The notes under the pieces were generated by a model. The model was not told the DNA's origin. It did no database searches and saw only the letters and a program-made list of their open reading frames with translations. Below are positions 33,041 to 42,540 of a stretch of 64,000 nt of DNA, piece by piece. A program made the translations under genes and the position numbers. Each line of letters begins with the position of its first letter. Position 1 is the first letter of the stretch. Location: assembly GCF_004115975.1 (NCBI RefSeq), contig NZ_SDDZ01000007.1, positions 124,001 to 188,000 of the forward strand, written 5' to 3'. This stretch comes from Gelidibacter gilvus (GTDB lineage Bacteria > Bacteroidota > Bacteroidia > Flavobacteriales > Flavobacteriaceae).

Positions 33041-33763
33041 TTACAAACCACGATTCAATTTCTCAACTTCAAGGATGGTCTCTTTGTAAATACTTCGGTT
33101 CATTTTTGTCATGTTTTGCATTTCCACTTGGAGTTCCTTCAAAATAGCTTTCGCCTCGTTGATTTTATCACTGCTCAATAGCATTTTTGAAAACGCCACA
33201 CGTTCAATATAGTTAGAGTACGGCCTATCAATGAGTTTTAATAGCGCTTCTGCCTCCTCAGTTCTACCCTTTTCTGCTAAAGCCATCCCATAAAGAAATG
33301 GAATTTCTGATTTTTCAAACTCTTTATGGCTTTCCAATCCTTTACTATGTACAATCACCTGATCAAAATCTTTGATATTATAATAAGCTTTGATCAAATG
33401 CTCTTTTACAAAGAAGTCATTTTGGGTCGTGTCTTCCAGGGCAATATTATAGTGCTCAATGGCCTTGGAATATTCATTTGCCTCAAGATAGGCATCGGCG
33501 AGATTGACCCTATGGAGATAAGTGTCAGCAAAGTCAAGCTTTTCTTCCAATGCTTTTAGTTTATTGGAAGGATTGATTCTCTTCTTTATGTTGTCCTGTA
33601 TTTTCTCAGGATTGTTCTTTGTGGAAACTTGGGTAACCAAATACGCAAGACAGCCCACTAAGGGCAAAAAAACGATGGCAAGAATCCAATAGAATGATTT
33701 TCTATTCTTGAATAGATGATAGATACAAAAGGCTTGAAAAGCAATAATAAAATAAAAATACAT
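33041..33763 (-). CDS. Membrane-anchored TPR protein
   Basis: The 240-residue protein has a PLDc_N-like N-terminal membrane segment (residues 2-40, FKNRKSFYWILAIVFLPLVGCLAYLV), then TPR-like helices from about residue 75 (HRVNLADAYLEANEYSKAIEHYNIALED, HLIKAYYNIKDFDQVIVHSKGLE, FLYGMALAEKGRTEEAEALLKLI). It probably tethers partner proteins at the inner membrane; no partner is known. The UDG-like gene follows with no gap. Confidence 0.85.
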   Translation of the reverse strand: MYFYFIIAFQAFCIYHLFKNRKSFYWILAIVFLPLVGCLAYLVTQVSTKNNPEKIQDNIKKRINPSNKLKALEEKLDFADTYLHRVNLADAYLEANEYSKAIEHYNIALEDTTQNDFFVKEHLIKAYYNIKDFDQVIVHSKGLESHKEFEKSEIPFLYGMALAEKGRTEEAEALLKLIDRPYSNYIERVAFSKMLLSSDKINEAKAILKELQVEMQNMTKMNRSIYKETILEVEKLNRGL

Positions 33764-33784
33764 CTGTTAAATTATGATTAAAGT

Positions 33785-33827
33785 CTGAAGGTATCGGTTT
33801 GTAGTTCTAAAAATTTAGTACCTTCAG
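33785..33827. promoter_or_regulatory. Inverted repeat in the divergent TPR-THX intergenic region
   Basis: CTGAAGGTA (33785-33793) and TACCTTCAG (33819-33827) are perfect complements 25 bp apart, between the divergent TPR gene and the THX gene. It may be a regulator site or a stem-loop; there is no T run. Confidence 0.4.
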
Positions 33828-33865
33828 GATTACTTCATTTTAACTACAATTAAACTAAAAACAAC

Positions 33866-33997
33866 ATGGGAAAAGGCGATAAAAAAACGAGACGAGGAAA
33901 AATCAACCGTGGATCTTACGGCGTAAAACGTCTTAGAATAAAGAAAAGACCAACAACACTTGAAAAAATAAATTTAGAAAAGAAATCTAAAGCTTAA
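33866..33997 (+). CDS. 30S ribosomal protein THX
   Basis: A 43-codon ORF begins MGKGDKKTRRGKINRGSYG and continues VKRLRIKKRPTTLEK. It is the very basic Thx/S31e-like small ribosomal protein typical of Bacteroidota, in which the MGKGDKKTRRGKI start is nearly invariant. Thx was first found in Thermus as a stabiliser at the top of the 30S head. It lies between the divergent TPR gene and the convergent yaaA gene. Confidence 0.9.
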   Translation: MGKGDKKTRRGKINRGSYGVKRLRIKKRPTTLEKINLEKKSKA

Positions 33998-34031
33998 AAG
34001 TGGGGTTGATTTTAATTCAATTATCATAAGG

Positions 34032-34790
34032 CTATCTCGTAAAAACCAATTTATTTTCTACAGATAGCCTTTCTTGAAATCTGTAGTTTTCCACGTCAAA
34101 GCCCTTAACGTCATCAATGGTCTTTGCATTATTATCTATAATGTAGCGGGTCATGAGGCCGCGTGCTAATTTGGCATAAATTCCTATGGTCTTATACTCC
34201 CCATTTTTCAATTCCTTGAAATCCACATCTACCACCGGAACTTTTAAAGTTTTCCTATCTATTGCTTTAAAATATTCGACACTTGCTAAATTAAGAAATA
34301 GTTCGTCATCTTTTAGTTCGGCATTCAAAGCTTTTGTAATATCGGCCTTCCAAAATTCGTATAAATTCTTATCTTTTCCGATGCTTAATTTGGTGCCCAT
34401 TTCCAATCGGTAAGGCTGCATCAAATCCAACGGTTTCAAAACACCATACAATCCAGAAAGAATGCGCACAGTATCCTGAACCTTCTCTATTTTACTTTTC
34501 GGAATGGTATAGGCATCCAGACCTCGGTACACATCGCCGCTAAACGCATAAATTGCAGGTCTTGCATTATCTTTTGTAAATGGCATTTCCCAGTCCTGAT
34601 TGCGTTCATAATTGAGTTGGCTCAAATCTTTAGAAATCCCCATGAGTTCTGATAGCGCTTTAACCGATTTCTTTTTGAGTACTTTATTGAGACGCTCTGA
34701 TTGCTTTAAAAACTCAGGTTGCGTGGTTTCATCCGTGGGTAATTCCGTTTCAAAATCTAAGGTTTTCGCTGGTGACAATACAAGTTTCAT
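34032..34790 (-). CDS. yaaA: Peroxide stress protein YaaA (UPF0246)
   Basis: The 252-residue product starts MKLVLSPAKTLDFE and contains ALSELMGISKDLSQLNYERNQDW, ARPAIYAFSGDVYRGLDA, LYGVLKPLDLMQPYRLEMGTKL and IGIYAKLARGLMTRYII. In E. coli YaaA limits DNA damage from iron-driven hydroxyl radicals. A longer frame to 34835 adds 15 residues that are not family-like, so the ATG at 34790 is chosen. TAACTTTG on the minus strand (34847-34854) is a -7 promoter candidate. Confidence 0.92.
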   Translation of the reverse strand: MKLVLSPAKTLDFETELPTDETTQPEFLKQSERLNKVLKKKSVKALSELMGISKDLSQLNYERNQDWEMPFTKDNARPAIYAFSGDVYRGLDAYTIPKSKIEKVQDTVRILSGLYGVLKPLDLMQPYRLEMGTKLSIGKDKNLYEFWKADITKALNAELKDDELFLNLASVEYFKAIDRKTLKVPVVDVDFKELKNGEYKTIGIYAKLARGLMTRYIIDNNAKTIDDVKGFDVENYRFQERLSVENKLVFTR

Positions 34791-34846
34791 AGTTTTTCCC
34801 ACTAAAGTGGCTATCTTTTTATTAGAATTAATCAACTCTTAATATG

Positions 34847-34854
34847 CAAAGTTA
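34847..34854 (-). promoter_or_regulatory. Candidate -7 promoter element of yaaA
   Basis: The minus strand reads TAACTTTG, about 57 bp upstream of the yaaA ATG. No clear -33 element is present. Confidence 0.4.
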
Positions 34855-34942
34855 CGAATCAAATTGCAATAACTAGGCGACGTATTTGTCAACAACATTT
34901 TTTCCGTGCACAAATGCCGAATTTTCTAACTTAATAGGCAAA

Positions 34943-35473
34943 TCAAAGAGATAGTTTATCTATATTATTAATGTGAATTCCAATGAAACAATCATCCATA
35001 CAGCCGTTTATGACATAGCCACAGCTGGAGATCATTCCGTTATTTCCAGTTTCAAAGTAGGTATTGGCATTGTTTCTTTTGATCAACCATTCACTTTCAG
35101 CTTTAGCATAGATATCGTCCAAAGTTAAGGGTTCCGCAGCCTGATTTTTATGACCTCCTACTTCTTGTCCATCCTCAATCCATTCAACATCCTCCTCAGG
35201 AATATCGCCTAAATCACCAGGAGCGACATACTTAAAATGCCTCTGAATTACTTTTCCATCAGCTACTGTGATCGTGGTTTCCCATGAAAAACCAACCCAA
35301 GAACTGCCGATAACTGTGTATTTATAGGAATTTCCAGATTGTTCTTTAAAATTCAACCATGCTTCACGGCTTTTTTCGAAGTCATTTTGATAGTTTAAAT
35401 CATCATCAGAGGAGCAAGAAATAACAAAGCCACCGATCATCAAAAATGCAATAAGATAAATTTTACTTCTCAT
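34943..35473 (-). CDS. Surface-type lipoprotein of unknown function
   Basis: The 176-residue product has a lipoprotein signal (MRSKIYLIAFLMIGGFVISC) followed by SSDDDLNY, the flavobacterial surface-export motif. The mature part has ITVADGKVIQRHFKYV and LDDIYAKAESEW, then a cysteine-rich C-terminus (SSCGYVINGCMDDCFIG). This resembles DUF6174-type lipoproteins, but only loosely. A TATCTTTG promoter element lies 80 bp upstream on the minus strand. Confidence 0.7.
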   Translation of the reverse strand: MRSKIYLIAFLMIGGFVISCSSDDDLNYQNDFEKSREAWLNFKEQSGNSYKYTVIGSSWVGFSWETTITVADGKVIQRHFKYVAPGDLGDIPEEDVEWIEDGQEVGGHKNQAAEPLTLDDIYAKAESEWLIKRNNANTYFETGNNGMISSCGYVINGCMDDCFIGIHINNIDKLSL

Positions 35474-35809
35474 AATTCTATATATTATACGTTAATGATG
35501 AGATGTGAATACATTCATTTGGTTGCGTCAAAATAGTGCCTATTTCCTATCTGCAAAGATACAAAACAAAACACTAAGCACCTGTGACACTGCGATAAAG
35601 GGCTAACATCTATTCTTTTGTGATACTTATGGAGTCTTGAATACGTAGTTTTGAAGTGGGATATTTTAAATTCCCAACAGAACTGGTATTCTGGCGCTAA
35701 GAAAACGATTAGTAAAAACATGTTCTACTAGATGCTTATTGGAAGATAACAGAAATTATAACTTTGATCGGAATTAACGATAGTGATAAAAAGCTATGGC
35801 GAAGGCCTT
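35474..35809. promoter_or_regulatory. Gap with a lipoprotein promoter element
   Basis: No gene is seen in this 336-bp gap. The minus strand reads TATCTTTG at 35554-35561, a perfect -7 element for the surface-type lipoprotein gene; no -33 TTTG is found at the right spacing. Confidence 0.5.
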
Positions 35810-36862
35810 TTATTCTTCCGGTTCCATGTCTTTATGTTTGGCGTAATGTTGCCATTTTGCAATACATTCCATCATATCCTGTGGAATTTCAGAATCGAAA
35901 CTCATAAACTTCCCTGTTGTAGGATGCTCAAAGCCTAAGGTTTTGGCGTGAAGTGCCTGTCGTGGCAATATTTTGAAGCAATTGTCAACAAACTGTTTGT
36001 ACTTTGAAAACGTAGTGCCTTTTAAGATTTTCTCTCCACCATAACGCGCATCGTTAAAGAGGGTATGCCCAATATGTTTCATGTGGACACGGATTTGGTG
36101 CGTACGACCTGTTTCCAACTTACAGGACACTAAAGTCACGTAGCCCAAACGTTCAATAACTTTATAATGTGTGACGGCAGGCTTGCCCTTGCCTTCATCA
36201 TCATCTAAATACACCGTGTTTTGCAATCTATTTTTGGGATGTCTGCCAATATTACCTTCAATAGTACCTTCGTCTTCTTCGACATTTCCCCAAACAATCG
36301 CGATATACTCGCGCTCACTAGTTTTATTGAAGAATTGCTTTGACAGATTTGCCATGGCAGCTTCGGTTTTGGCAATGACCAACAATCCGCTGGTATCTTT
36401 ATCAATCCGATGCACCAAACCAGGTCTGTTGCTGGAGTTGTTGGGCAGATTATCAAAATGATAAATTAAGGCATTGATAAGGGTTCCCGAATAATTGCCA
36501 TGACCAGGATGCACCACCATGCCGGCTTCTTTATTGACCACGAGCAAGTCATCATCTTCATAGACAATATTAAGTGGAATGTCTTCTGGGGTCAGCAAAT
36601 ACTCATAAGGCGGATGCTCAAAAAGCACTCGGATCTCATCAAAAGGTTTGACCTTATAGTTGGATTTTACTGGAATATCATTAACGTAAATACTGCCGTT
36701 TTTGGCAGCTGCCTGAATTTTATTACGCGTTGCATTTTCGATAAAATTCATCAGGTATTTATCAATACGCAATGGATTCTGACCTTTTACCGCTGTAAAT
36801 GCGTAATGCTCATATAAGTCGTCATCGTTTTGATCTTCTAAATCGGGAGTGTTTTCTATCAT
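35810..36862 (-). CDS. rluD: Large-subunit rRNA pseudouridine synthase D
   Basis: The 350-residue enzyme has an N-terminal S4 RNA-binding domain (about residues 28-90, PLRIDKYLMNFI) and the RluD catalytic core. The motif HRIDKDTSGLLVIAK places the catalytic Asp at 154, and TGRTHQIRVHMKHIGH follows. RluD modifies helix 69 of 23S rRNA. Its ATG overlaps the PASTA gene stop by 4 bp (ATGA), so the two are translationally coupled. Confidence 0.93.
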   Translation of the reverse strand: MIENTPDLEDQNDDDLYEHYAFTAVKGQNPLRIDKYLMNFIENATRNKIQAAAKNGSIYVNDIPVKSNYKVKPFDEIRVLFEHPPYEYLLTPEDIPLNIVYEDDDLLVVNKEAGMVVHPGHGNYSGTLINALIYHFDNLPNNSSNRPGLVHRIDKDTSGLLVIAKTEAAMANLSKQFFNKTSEREYIAIVWGNVEEDEGTIEGNIGRHPKNRLQNTVYLDDDEGKGKPAVTHYKVIERLGYVTLVSCKLETGRTHQIRVHMKHIGHTLFNDARYGGEKILKGTTFSKYKQFVDNCFKILPRQALHAKTLGFEHPTTGKFMSFDSEIPQDMMECIAKWQHYAKHKDMEPEE

Positions 36863-37425
36863 TCTTCCTCTATACCTCTATTACCATTCCCCAAAACGAT
36901 ATCAATTTTGGAGGTCATGGGCAGTAAATCGCCCGCTTTGACCGATTCGCCTTCAAATGAAATAGATTGTACTTCATCTTTACCAATATCGTCAATGTAC
37001 GATATTCTGCCTACTTCAAAACCGATGGCTTCTAAAGTTGGTTTGGCTTGACGGAAGGTACGCCCAACCACAATAGGCACTTCCACTTTGCGGTAGCCTG
37101 ATGGATTTAGGATCAAATATATTTTTCGATCTTCCTTTACCTGGTTTCCTGCTTTTGGATATTGTTCAATTACTGAATATTTAGGATATTTAGGATTATA
37201 GTTTGCAGAATCCTGAATTTCCATAGTCAACTGATTATCTTTCAATAAGATTCCAGCCGTTTCAATGGTTTTTCCTGCCAAATCCGGAACCGTTACAAAA
37301 CTCCCATGGTTGGTGCGATAATCTAACCACTTCAACATTAAGAAAGACAACACTACAAGTGCCACAACAGCAAGTATAATTTGTTTCAAAAATGCTTTAC
37401 TCGTTAAAAATTTTATTAGACTCAT
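36859..37425 (-). CDS. PASTA-domain membrane protein
   Basis: The 188-residue protein has one N-terminal membrane helix (residues 12-32), then two PASTA domains (about 42-110 and 114-180: TVPDLAGKTIETAGILLKDN, YNPKYPKYSVIEQYPKAGN and VEVPIVVGRTFRQAKPTLEAIGFEVG). PASTA domains bind peptidoglycan precursors in other bacteria; no kinase domain is present. TATCTTTG (minus, 37445-37452) is just upstream. The neighbours are rluD and the divergent ddl, which fits a cell-wall setting. Confidence 0.9.
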   Translation of the reverse strand: MSLIKFLTSKAFLKQIILAVVALVVLSFLMLKWLDYRTNHGSFVTVPDLAGKTIETAGILLKDNQLTMEIQDSANYNPKYPKYSVIEQYPKAGNQVKEDRKIYLILNPSGYRKVEVPIVVGRTFRQAKPTLEAIGFEVGRISYIDDIGKDEVQSISFEGESVKAGDLLPMTSKIDIVLGNGNRGIEEE

Positions 37426-37444
37426 GAAAATTTGTTATAAGTGG

Positions 37445-37452
37445 CAAAGATA
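37445..37452 (-). promoter_or_regulatory. -7 promoter element of PASTA-rluD
   Basis: The minus strand reads TATCTTTG, 20 bp upstream of the PASTA-gene ATG. The rest of the 381-bp gap to ddl holds TATTTTTG on the plus strand (37491-37498) and palindromes near 37741-37800. Confidence 0.5.
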
Positions 37453-37740
37453 TATAAATCCAACCGTTTTTTCTTTTCCTTTTAATGTGATATTTTTGTT
37501 TTGAAATATCGTCCATTAATTTACGAATGTATAACCTTTATAACGTCTAAATATTGTTATTTCAATACATGAAATAAAATAGTTTTATTTAAGCATTTAT
37601 AAACTACCAGAAAAGTATTCGTGTATTTGTAGCCGAAAAGATTAACTTAAATTAGATGCCTACTTTAGTGGTGATTAAAAATGCCTCTGTTTGTTGCAAG
37701 ATAGGTTTCTAAAACCAAATATGAATTCTAATTAATAAGA

Positions 37741-37800
37741 TTCCCTCCCGACAGTTATCGGGATCGTGGGAAATAAATAAGATTCCCGTTTTCGCGGGAA
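37741..37800. repeat. Two family-A palindromes before ddl
   Basis: A composite palindrome with arms TTCCC (37741-37745) and GGGAA (37768-37772) and an inner CCCGA...TCGGG stem is followed by TTCCCG (37783-37788) and CGGGAA (37795-37800). The ddl ATG at 37807 follows six bases later, so the 3' arm CGGGAA is the only purine-rich element at ribosome-binding distance. Confidence 0.7.
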
Positions 37801-37806
37801 ATAGAT

Positions 37807-38784
37807 ATGAAAAAGAACATTGCCATCATCATGGGAGGTTATTCGAGCGAATTCGAGATTTCCCTCAAAAGCGGACAAGTAGTTTATGAAACCCTTGACC
37901 CAACCAAATATAATGCTTTTCGCATCCATATTTTTAAAGACAAATGGGTGTATGTCGATGCCAAAAACACCGAACATCCGATAGATAAAAATGACTTTTC
38001 TATTTCTGTTGATGGACTCAAAACCAATTTCGACTGTGTATTTAACGCCATACATGGCACTCCTGGAGAAGATGGTTTTATGCAAGGGTATTTGGAACTG
38101 CTCGATATTCCACAGACCAGTTGCAACATGTACCAAGCTGCCTTGACCTTTAATAAAAGAGATTGTTTGAGCACTTTAAAACCTTATGGGATTAAGACAG
38201 CAGTCTCCTATTATGTAAATCTAGGTGATGCTATTAATGAAGACGCCATTATTGCCAAAGTGGGCTTGCCTTGTTTCGTGAAAGCCAACAAAGCTGGAAG
38301 TAGTTTTGGGATCAGTAAAGTCTACAAAAGGGAGGAATTTAACAAAGCACTGGAAGTGGCCTTTAAAGAAGACGATGAAGTGATCATTGAATCCTTTTTA
38401 GACGGCGTAGAAGTGTCTGTTGGTGTCATCACATACAAAGGTGAAGTGACCGTTCTGCCCATTACCGAAATTGTGAGCGACAATGATTTTTTTGACTATC
38501 AAGCTAAATACTTAGGCCAGTCCCAAGAAATAACCCCAGCAAGGTTGACTGAAGAACAAGAGGAAAAAGTTAGAACGGTGGCCAAAAAAGTCTATGAGAT
38601 TTTAAAAATGAAAGGCTTTAGTCGCAGTGAATTTATCTTTAAGGATGGCGAACCGCATTTTCTGGAAATTAACACGGTTCCCGGAATGACCGCAGCAAGT
38701 ATTTTACCACAACAAGCAGCCGCTGCAGGCATTAGTCTAAAGGATTTGTTTGGAAATGCGATTGAAGAGTGTTTGAAAAAATAA
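37807..38784 (+). CDS. ddl: D-alanine--D-alanine ligase
   Basis: The 325-residue ATP-grasp enzyme makes D-Ala-D-Ala for peptidoglycan. Signatures include NIAIIMGGYSSEFEISLKSG, FNAIHGTPGEDGFMQGYLELLDIPQTS, the ATP-grasp core LPCFVKANKAGSSFGISKV, IIESFLDGVEVSVGVI and the metal-binding end FSRSEFIFKDGEPHFLEINTVPGMTAASILPQQA. coaD follows 109 bp downstream. The start lies directly after a palindrome of the family that precedes the trp genes. Confidence 0.95.
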   Translation: MKKNIAIIMGGYSSEFEISLKSGQVVYETLDPTKYNAFRIHIFKDKWVYVDAKNTEHPIDKNDFSISVDGLKTNFDCVFNAIHGTPGEDGFMQGYLELLDIPQTSCNMYQAALTFNKRDCLSTLKPYGIKTAVSYYVNLGDAINEDAIIAKVGLPCFVKANKAGSSFGISKVYKREEFNKALEVAFKEDDEVIIESFLDGVEVSVGVITYKGEVTVLPITEIVSDNDFFDYQAKYLGQSQEITPARLTEEQEEKVRTVAKKVYEILKMKGFSRSEFIFKDGEPHFLEINTVPGMTAASILPQQAAAAGISLKDLFGNAIEECLKK

Positions 38785-38858
38785 GATTCCTAGAGATAAA
38801 TTACCTGTAAAATCTCTCTGAAAAAGAATTGTATATTTAGATCAAATTAAAAATGAAG

Positions 38859-38878
38859 ATTCCCTCCTACGAGGGAAT
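38859..38878. repeat. Family-A palindrome before coaD
   Basis: ATTCCCTC (38859-38866), loop CTAC, GAGGGAAT (38871-38878). It lies 15 bp before the coaD ATG, further than in trpG, trpD, trpA and ddl. Its arm sequence differs from the other copies while pairing is kept. Confidence 0.7.
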
Positions 38879-38893
38879 GATAAAGGTTTATAG

Positions 38894-39349
38894 ATGAAAC
38901 GAGCACTATTCCCAGGATCCTTTGATCCGCTTACTTTAGGTCATTTTGACATCATCAATCGCGGATTAAAAGTGTTTGATGAAGTGGTGGTTGCCATTGG
39001 CATCAATGCCGATAAAAAATATATGTTCACTTTAGAAGAGCGCTTAATTTTCATTAAGGAGGCGTTTAAAGATCAACCTAAAGTTAAAGTGATGACCTAT
39101 AAGGGTTTGACCATTGACTTTTGTAAGGAAATCGATGCGCAGTTTATTTTAAGAGGCTTACGCAATCCCGCCGATTTCGAATTTGAAAAAGCCATTGCGC
39201 ATACTAACAGAAAGCTTTCCAAGATAGAAACTGTCTTTTTACTGACTGCGGCAAGTACATCTTATATCTCTTCTTCTATTGTTAGGGATGTGATCAGAAA
39301 CAATGGGGATTATACGGTTTTGGTACCTGAGAGTGTTGTTATCAAATAA
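38894..39349 (+). CDS. coaD: Phosphopantetheine adenylyltransferase
   Basis: CoaD adenylylates 4'-phosphopantetheine in coenzyme A synthesis. The 151-residue nucleotidyltransferase has the FPGSFDPLTLGHFDII start with the TxGH motif, EERLIFIKEAF, LRGLRNPADFEFEKAIAHTNRK and the end STSYISSSIVRD. This length and order are normal. It lies downstream of ddl and is likely cotranscribed. Confidence 0.95.
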   Translation: MKRALFPGSFDPLTLGHFDIINRGLKVFDEVVVAIGINADKKYMFTLEERLIFIKEAFKDQPKVKVMTYKGLTIDFCKEIDAQFILRGLRNPADFEFEKAIAHTNRKLSKIETVFLLTAASTSYISSSIVRDVIRNNGDYTVLVPESVVIK

Positions 39350-39707
39350 TCTTACCTTATAACATCATCTACCGAATTCATTTATATGTATAAGAGATTG
39401 AATTTTATTTCAACTGTAGGGTGTGGTTTGAGCAGATTTTAAACTTAACCTTCAGGTTCTTATATTAAGCATATCATATTAAAAAAGCATCAATAGCAAA
39501 CCATATTTGACTATGATGTTTACAGCTGATGCTTTTCAAGAAAATTGACTAATAGCAACTTGAATATAATACTAAATAAATTCTCAAAATCATTTTATCG
39601 ACAAACAGTACTAAAAAAAGATAACCCGTAATTGCCTGATAATCGTAGCCCATTTATCTAAAAAGCGAATACTTAAAGAGTTCCTCTCCTATTTCCGTGG
39701 AAACATA
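39350..39707. other. Gene-free gap with a long inverted repeat
   Basis: No gene is seen between the convergent coaD and alaS genes. AAAAGCATCA (39483-39492) and TGATGCTTTT (39528-39537) are perfect complements with a 35-nt spacer; the T run after the second arm is short, so it is only a possible bidirectional terminator. Confidence 0.45.
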
Positions 39708-42320
39708 TCATTTCAAATACCCTTCCGCATCCTCCAAAGCCTTTTCAATTCCAGCAGGATTCTTACCACCTGCAGTTGCAAAGAATGGCTGTCCGCCACC
39801 ACCACCTTGGATATGTTTACCCAATTCGCGCACAATCGTGCCAGCATTTAAACCTTTGCTTTCCACCAATTCTTTGGATATATAACAGGACAATAAGGCC
39901 TTTCCATCATTTTCGGCTGCAAACAGCAAGAATAAATTATCGTATTGCTGGCCTATTTCAAAAGAGAGGTCTTTGATTCCTGAGGCATCCAAATCCACTT
40001 TTTTGGCAAGAAATTGAACACCATTAACCTCTTTCAATTCGTTTTTAAGATCACCTTTTAAGTTTTTGGCTTTCTCTTTTAATAGACTCTCGATTTGCTT
40101 CTTTAATTCGGCATTCTCGCTTTGCAAGTTTTGGATGGCCTTTACGGGTTCTTGGGCGTTATTTAAAAGACCTTTGATTTTATAAAACGCACGGTCATGC
40201 TCTTGGTAATAATCCTTTACGGCATCATTTGTGATCGCCTCTATACGACGGATCCCTGAGGCTACTGCACCTTCTGAAATAATCTTAAAATACCAAATAT
40301 CTGCGGTATTCTTAACATGGGTACCGCCACAAAGCTCAAACGATTTTCCATAACGAACGGTACGAACAGTATCACCATATTTTTCCCCAAAAAGAGCGAT
40401 GGCACCTTCCTCAATCGCCAATTCCATCGGAATGTTGCGCTGTTCTTGAAGCTGCAATTTTCCATCAATACGAGCATTGACAAAATTTTCAACATCGTTT
40501 AATTCCTCTGGAGTCATTTTTGAAAAATGCGAGAAATCAAAACGCAGATACTTTGAATGTACCGCACTTCCCTTTTGCTCTACGTGTTCGCCCAAAACTT
40601 CACGTAAGGCTTGATGCAACAAATGCGTTGCGGTATGGTTGGACTCCGTTCTTCTGCGCTGTTTTGCATCTACTGAAGCTTTAAAAGTTCCTCTTAGATC
40701 CTTTGGTAAATTTTTAGTGAAATGAATGGCCACGTTGCTTTCCTTCTTAGTATCCAGAATATAAACAATATCACCATTGCTATCGGTCAAATAGCCCTTA
40801 TCACCAACTTGTCCGCCACCTTCGGCATAAAATGGCGTCAGATTGAATACCAATTGGTACATTTCGCCATCCTTTTTGGAAACTACTTTTCTGTATCGCG
40901 CAATTTTCACATTGGTTTCAAGAAAATCATACCCGATAAATTCCTGCACGTCATCTTCCATTAAAACTGTCCAGTCTTCTGTGGACATTTCACTGGCTGC
41001 ACGAGATCGGTCTTTTTGTTTTTTCATTTCAAGATGAAACCCTTCTTCGTTCAATTCCAGTCCTTTTTCTCTCAGAATCAATGCCGTTAGGTCAAGCGGA
41101 AATCCGAAGGTATCGTAAAGTTCAAAAACCTTTTCACCTGAAATAATGTTAGAATTCGATTCTTCAACTACTCTGTTCAATAACACCAAACCTTGATCTA
41201 AAGTTCTTAAAAACGATTGTTCTTCTTCTTTAATGACGTTTTCAATCAGTTGTTTCTGTGATTTCAATTCAGGAAAAGCATCCCCCATCTTCTTGCTCAA
41301 CACATCCACCAAGCGGTAAATAAAAGGGTCTTTCTGATCTAAAAAGGTAAAACTATAGCGAATGGCTCTTCTTAAAATTCGACGGATAACATACCCTGCC
41401 CCTGTATTGCTTGGCAACTGTCCGTCAGCAATAGAAAATGCTACGGCACGTACGTGATCGGAAATGACTCGTATGGCAATGTCAACGTCCTCATTCTCTC
41501 CATAAGGTTTTTCCGCAATGGTTTCTATCTCACGGATAATTGGTGTAAAGACGTCCGTATCATAATTTGACTGCACACCTTGCAATACCATGCAAAGACG
41601 TTCAAAGCCCATGCCTGTATCAATATGTTTTTGTGGTAATGGCTCTAAAGATCCGTTGGCCTTTCTATTGTATTGCATGAACACAAGATTCCATATTTCA
41701 ACCACTTGAGGGTGATCCATATTCACCAAGGTCTTGCCGTCAACAGCAGCTTTTTCTTCTGCTGAACGGATATCCACATGGATTTCACTACATGGTCCGC
41801 ATGGGCCTTGCTCGCCCATTTCCCAAAAGTTATCATTCTTATTGCCCATCAAGATGCGATCTTCAGAAATAAAAGATTTCCACAAATCATAAGCTTCCTG
41901 ATCCATTGGCAAATTATCTTCTTTACTACCTTCAAAGACGGTGACGTAGAGGATGTCTTTATCCACTCCATAAACGTCCACCAAGAGCTCCCAAGCCCAG
42001 GCAATAGCTTCTTTCTTAAAATAGTCACCAAAACTCCAGTTACCCAACATTTCAAACAAGGTATGGTGGTAGGTGTCATAACCAACCTCCTCCAAATCGT
42101 TGTGCTTGCCTGAAACGCGAAGGCATTTTTGACTATCGGCAATGCGATTATTTTTGGGCTGTGCATTGCCTAAAAAATATTCCTTAAAAGGTGCCATTCC
42201 AGAATTGACGAACATTAAAGTAGGATCATCCTTTAAAACCATTGGCGCAGATGGCACAATACTATGTTGTTTGTCCTTAAAGAAGTTTAAAAATGTGGAA
42301 CGTATGTCTTGAGATTTCAT
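39708..42320 (-). CDS. alaS: Alanyl-tRNA synthetase
   Basis: The 870-residue enzyme has the class II catalytic core ([23 protein letters not shown], then [13 protein letters not shown]), the editing domain with [19 protein letters not shown] and [12 protein letters not shown] (zinc and editing residues), and the C-terminal Ala domain ending [19 protein letters not shown]. Length is normal. It charges tRNA-Ala. TAAATTTG on the minus strand (42378-42385) is a candidate -7 element. Confidence 0.97.
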   Translation of the reverse strand: MKSQDIRSTFLNFFKDKQHSIVPSAPMVLKDDPTLMFVNSGMAPFKEYFLGNAQPKNNRIADSQKCLRVSGKHNDLEEVGYDTYHHTLFEMLGNWSFGDYFKKEAIAWAWELLVDVYGVDKDILYVTVFEGSKEDNLPMDQEAYDLWKSFISEDRILMGNKNDNFWEMGEQGPCGPCSEIHVDIRSAEEKAAVDGKTLVNMDHPQVVEIWNLVFMQYNRKANGSLEPLPQKHIDTGMGFERLCMVLQGVQSNYDTDVFTPIIREIETIAEKPYGENEDVDIAIRVISDHVRAVAFSIADGQLPSNTGAGYVIRRILRRAIRYSFTFLDQKDPFIYRLVDVLSKKMGDAFPELKSQKQLIENVIKEEEQSFLRTLDQGLVLLNRVVEESNSNIISGEKVFELYDTFGFPLDLTALILREKGLELNEEGFHLEMKKQKDRSRAASEMSTEDWTVLMEDDVQEFIGYDFLETNVKIARYRKVVSKKDGEMYQLVFNLTPFYAEGGGQVGDKGYLTDSNGDIVYILDTKKESNVAIHFTKNLPKDLRGTFKASVDAKQRRRTESNHTATHLLHQALREVLGEHVEQKGSAVHSKYLRFDFSHFSKMTPEELNDVENFVNARIDGKLQLQEQRNIPMELAIEEGAIALFGEKYGDTVRTVRYGKSFELCGGTHVKNTADIWYFKIISEGAVASGIRRIEAITNDAVKDYYQEHDRAFYKIKGLLNNAQEPVKAIQNLQSENAELKKQIESLLKEKAKNLKGDLKNELKEVNGVQFLAKKVDLDASGIKDLSFEIGQQYDNLFLLFAAENDGKALLSCYISKELVESKGLNAGTIVRELGKHIQGGGGGQPFFATAGGKNPAGIEKALEDAEGYLK

Positions 42321-42377
42321 TTTGATAAATTGATGTCTTATTTTTATATTAAAATTGGGATATGACGGATTTTTTCA

Positions 42378-42385
42378 CAAATTTA
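42378..42385 (-). promoter_or_regulatory. Candidate -7 promoter element of alaS
   Basis: The minus strand reads TAAATTTG, about 58 bp upstream of the alaS ATG. No TTTG at the -33 position was found. Confidence 0.4.
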
Positions 42386-42540
42386 TTTTAAAGTTTGCAT
42401 ATCACAGGCCTAGTTTAATCGAGAATCATTTAGTTTTACTAAATTTACAAATAAAATATTTTGTAGGTTTGTTCGTTTGGTTCATGTGTAAAGACCATTT
42501 ACAGTCTTTTTAACTGTGCAAAAATAGTATAAATTAGGAA

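Noticed and set aside
33041-33181. Plus-strand ORF over the UDG-like and TPR genes
   Set aside because: It is antisense to two better supported genes and has no family similarity.
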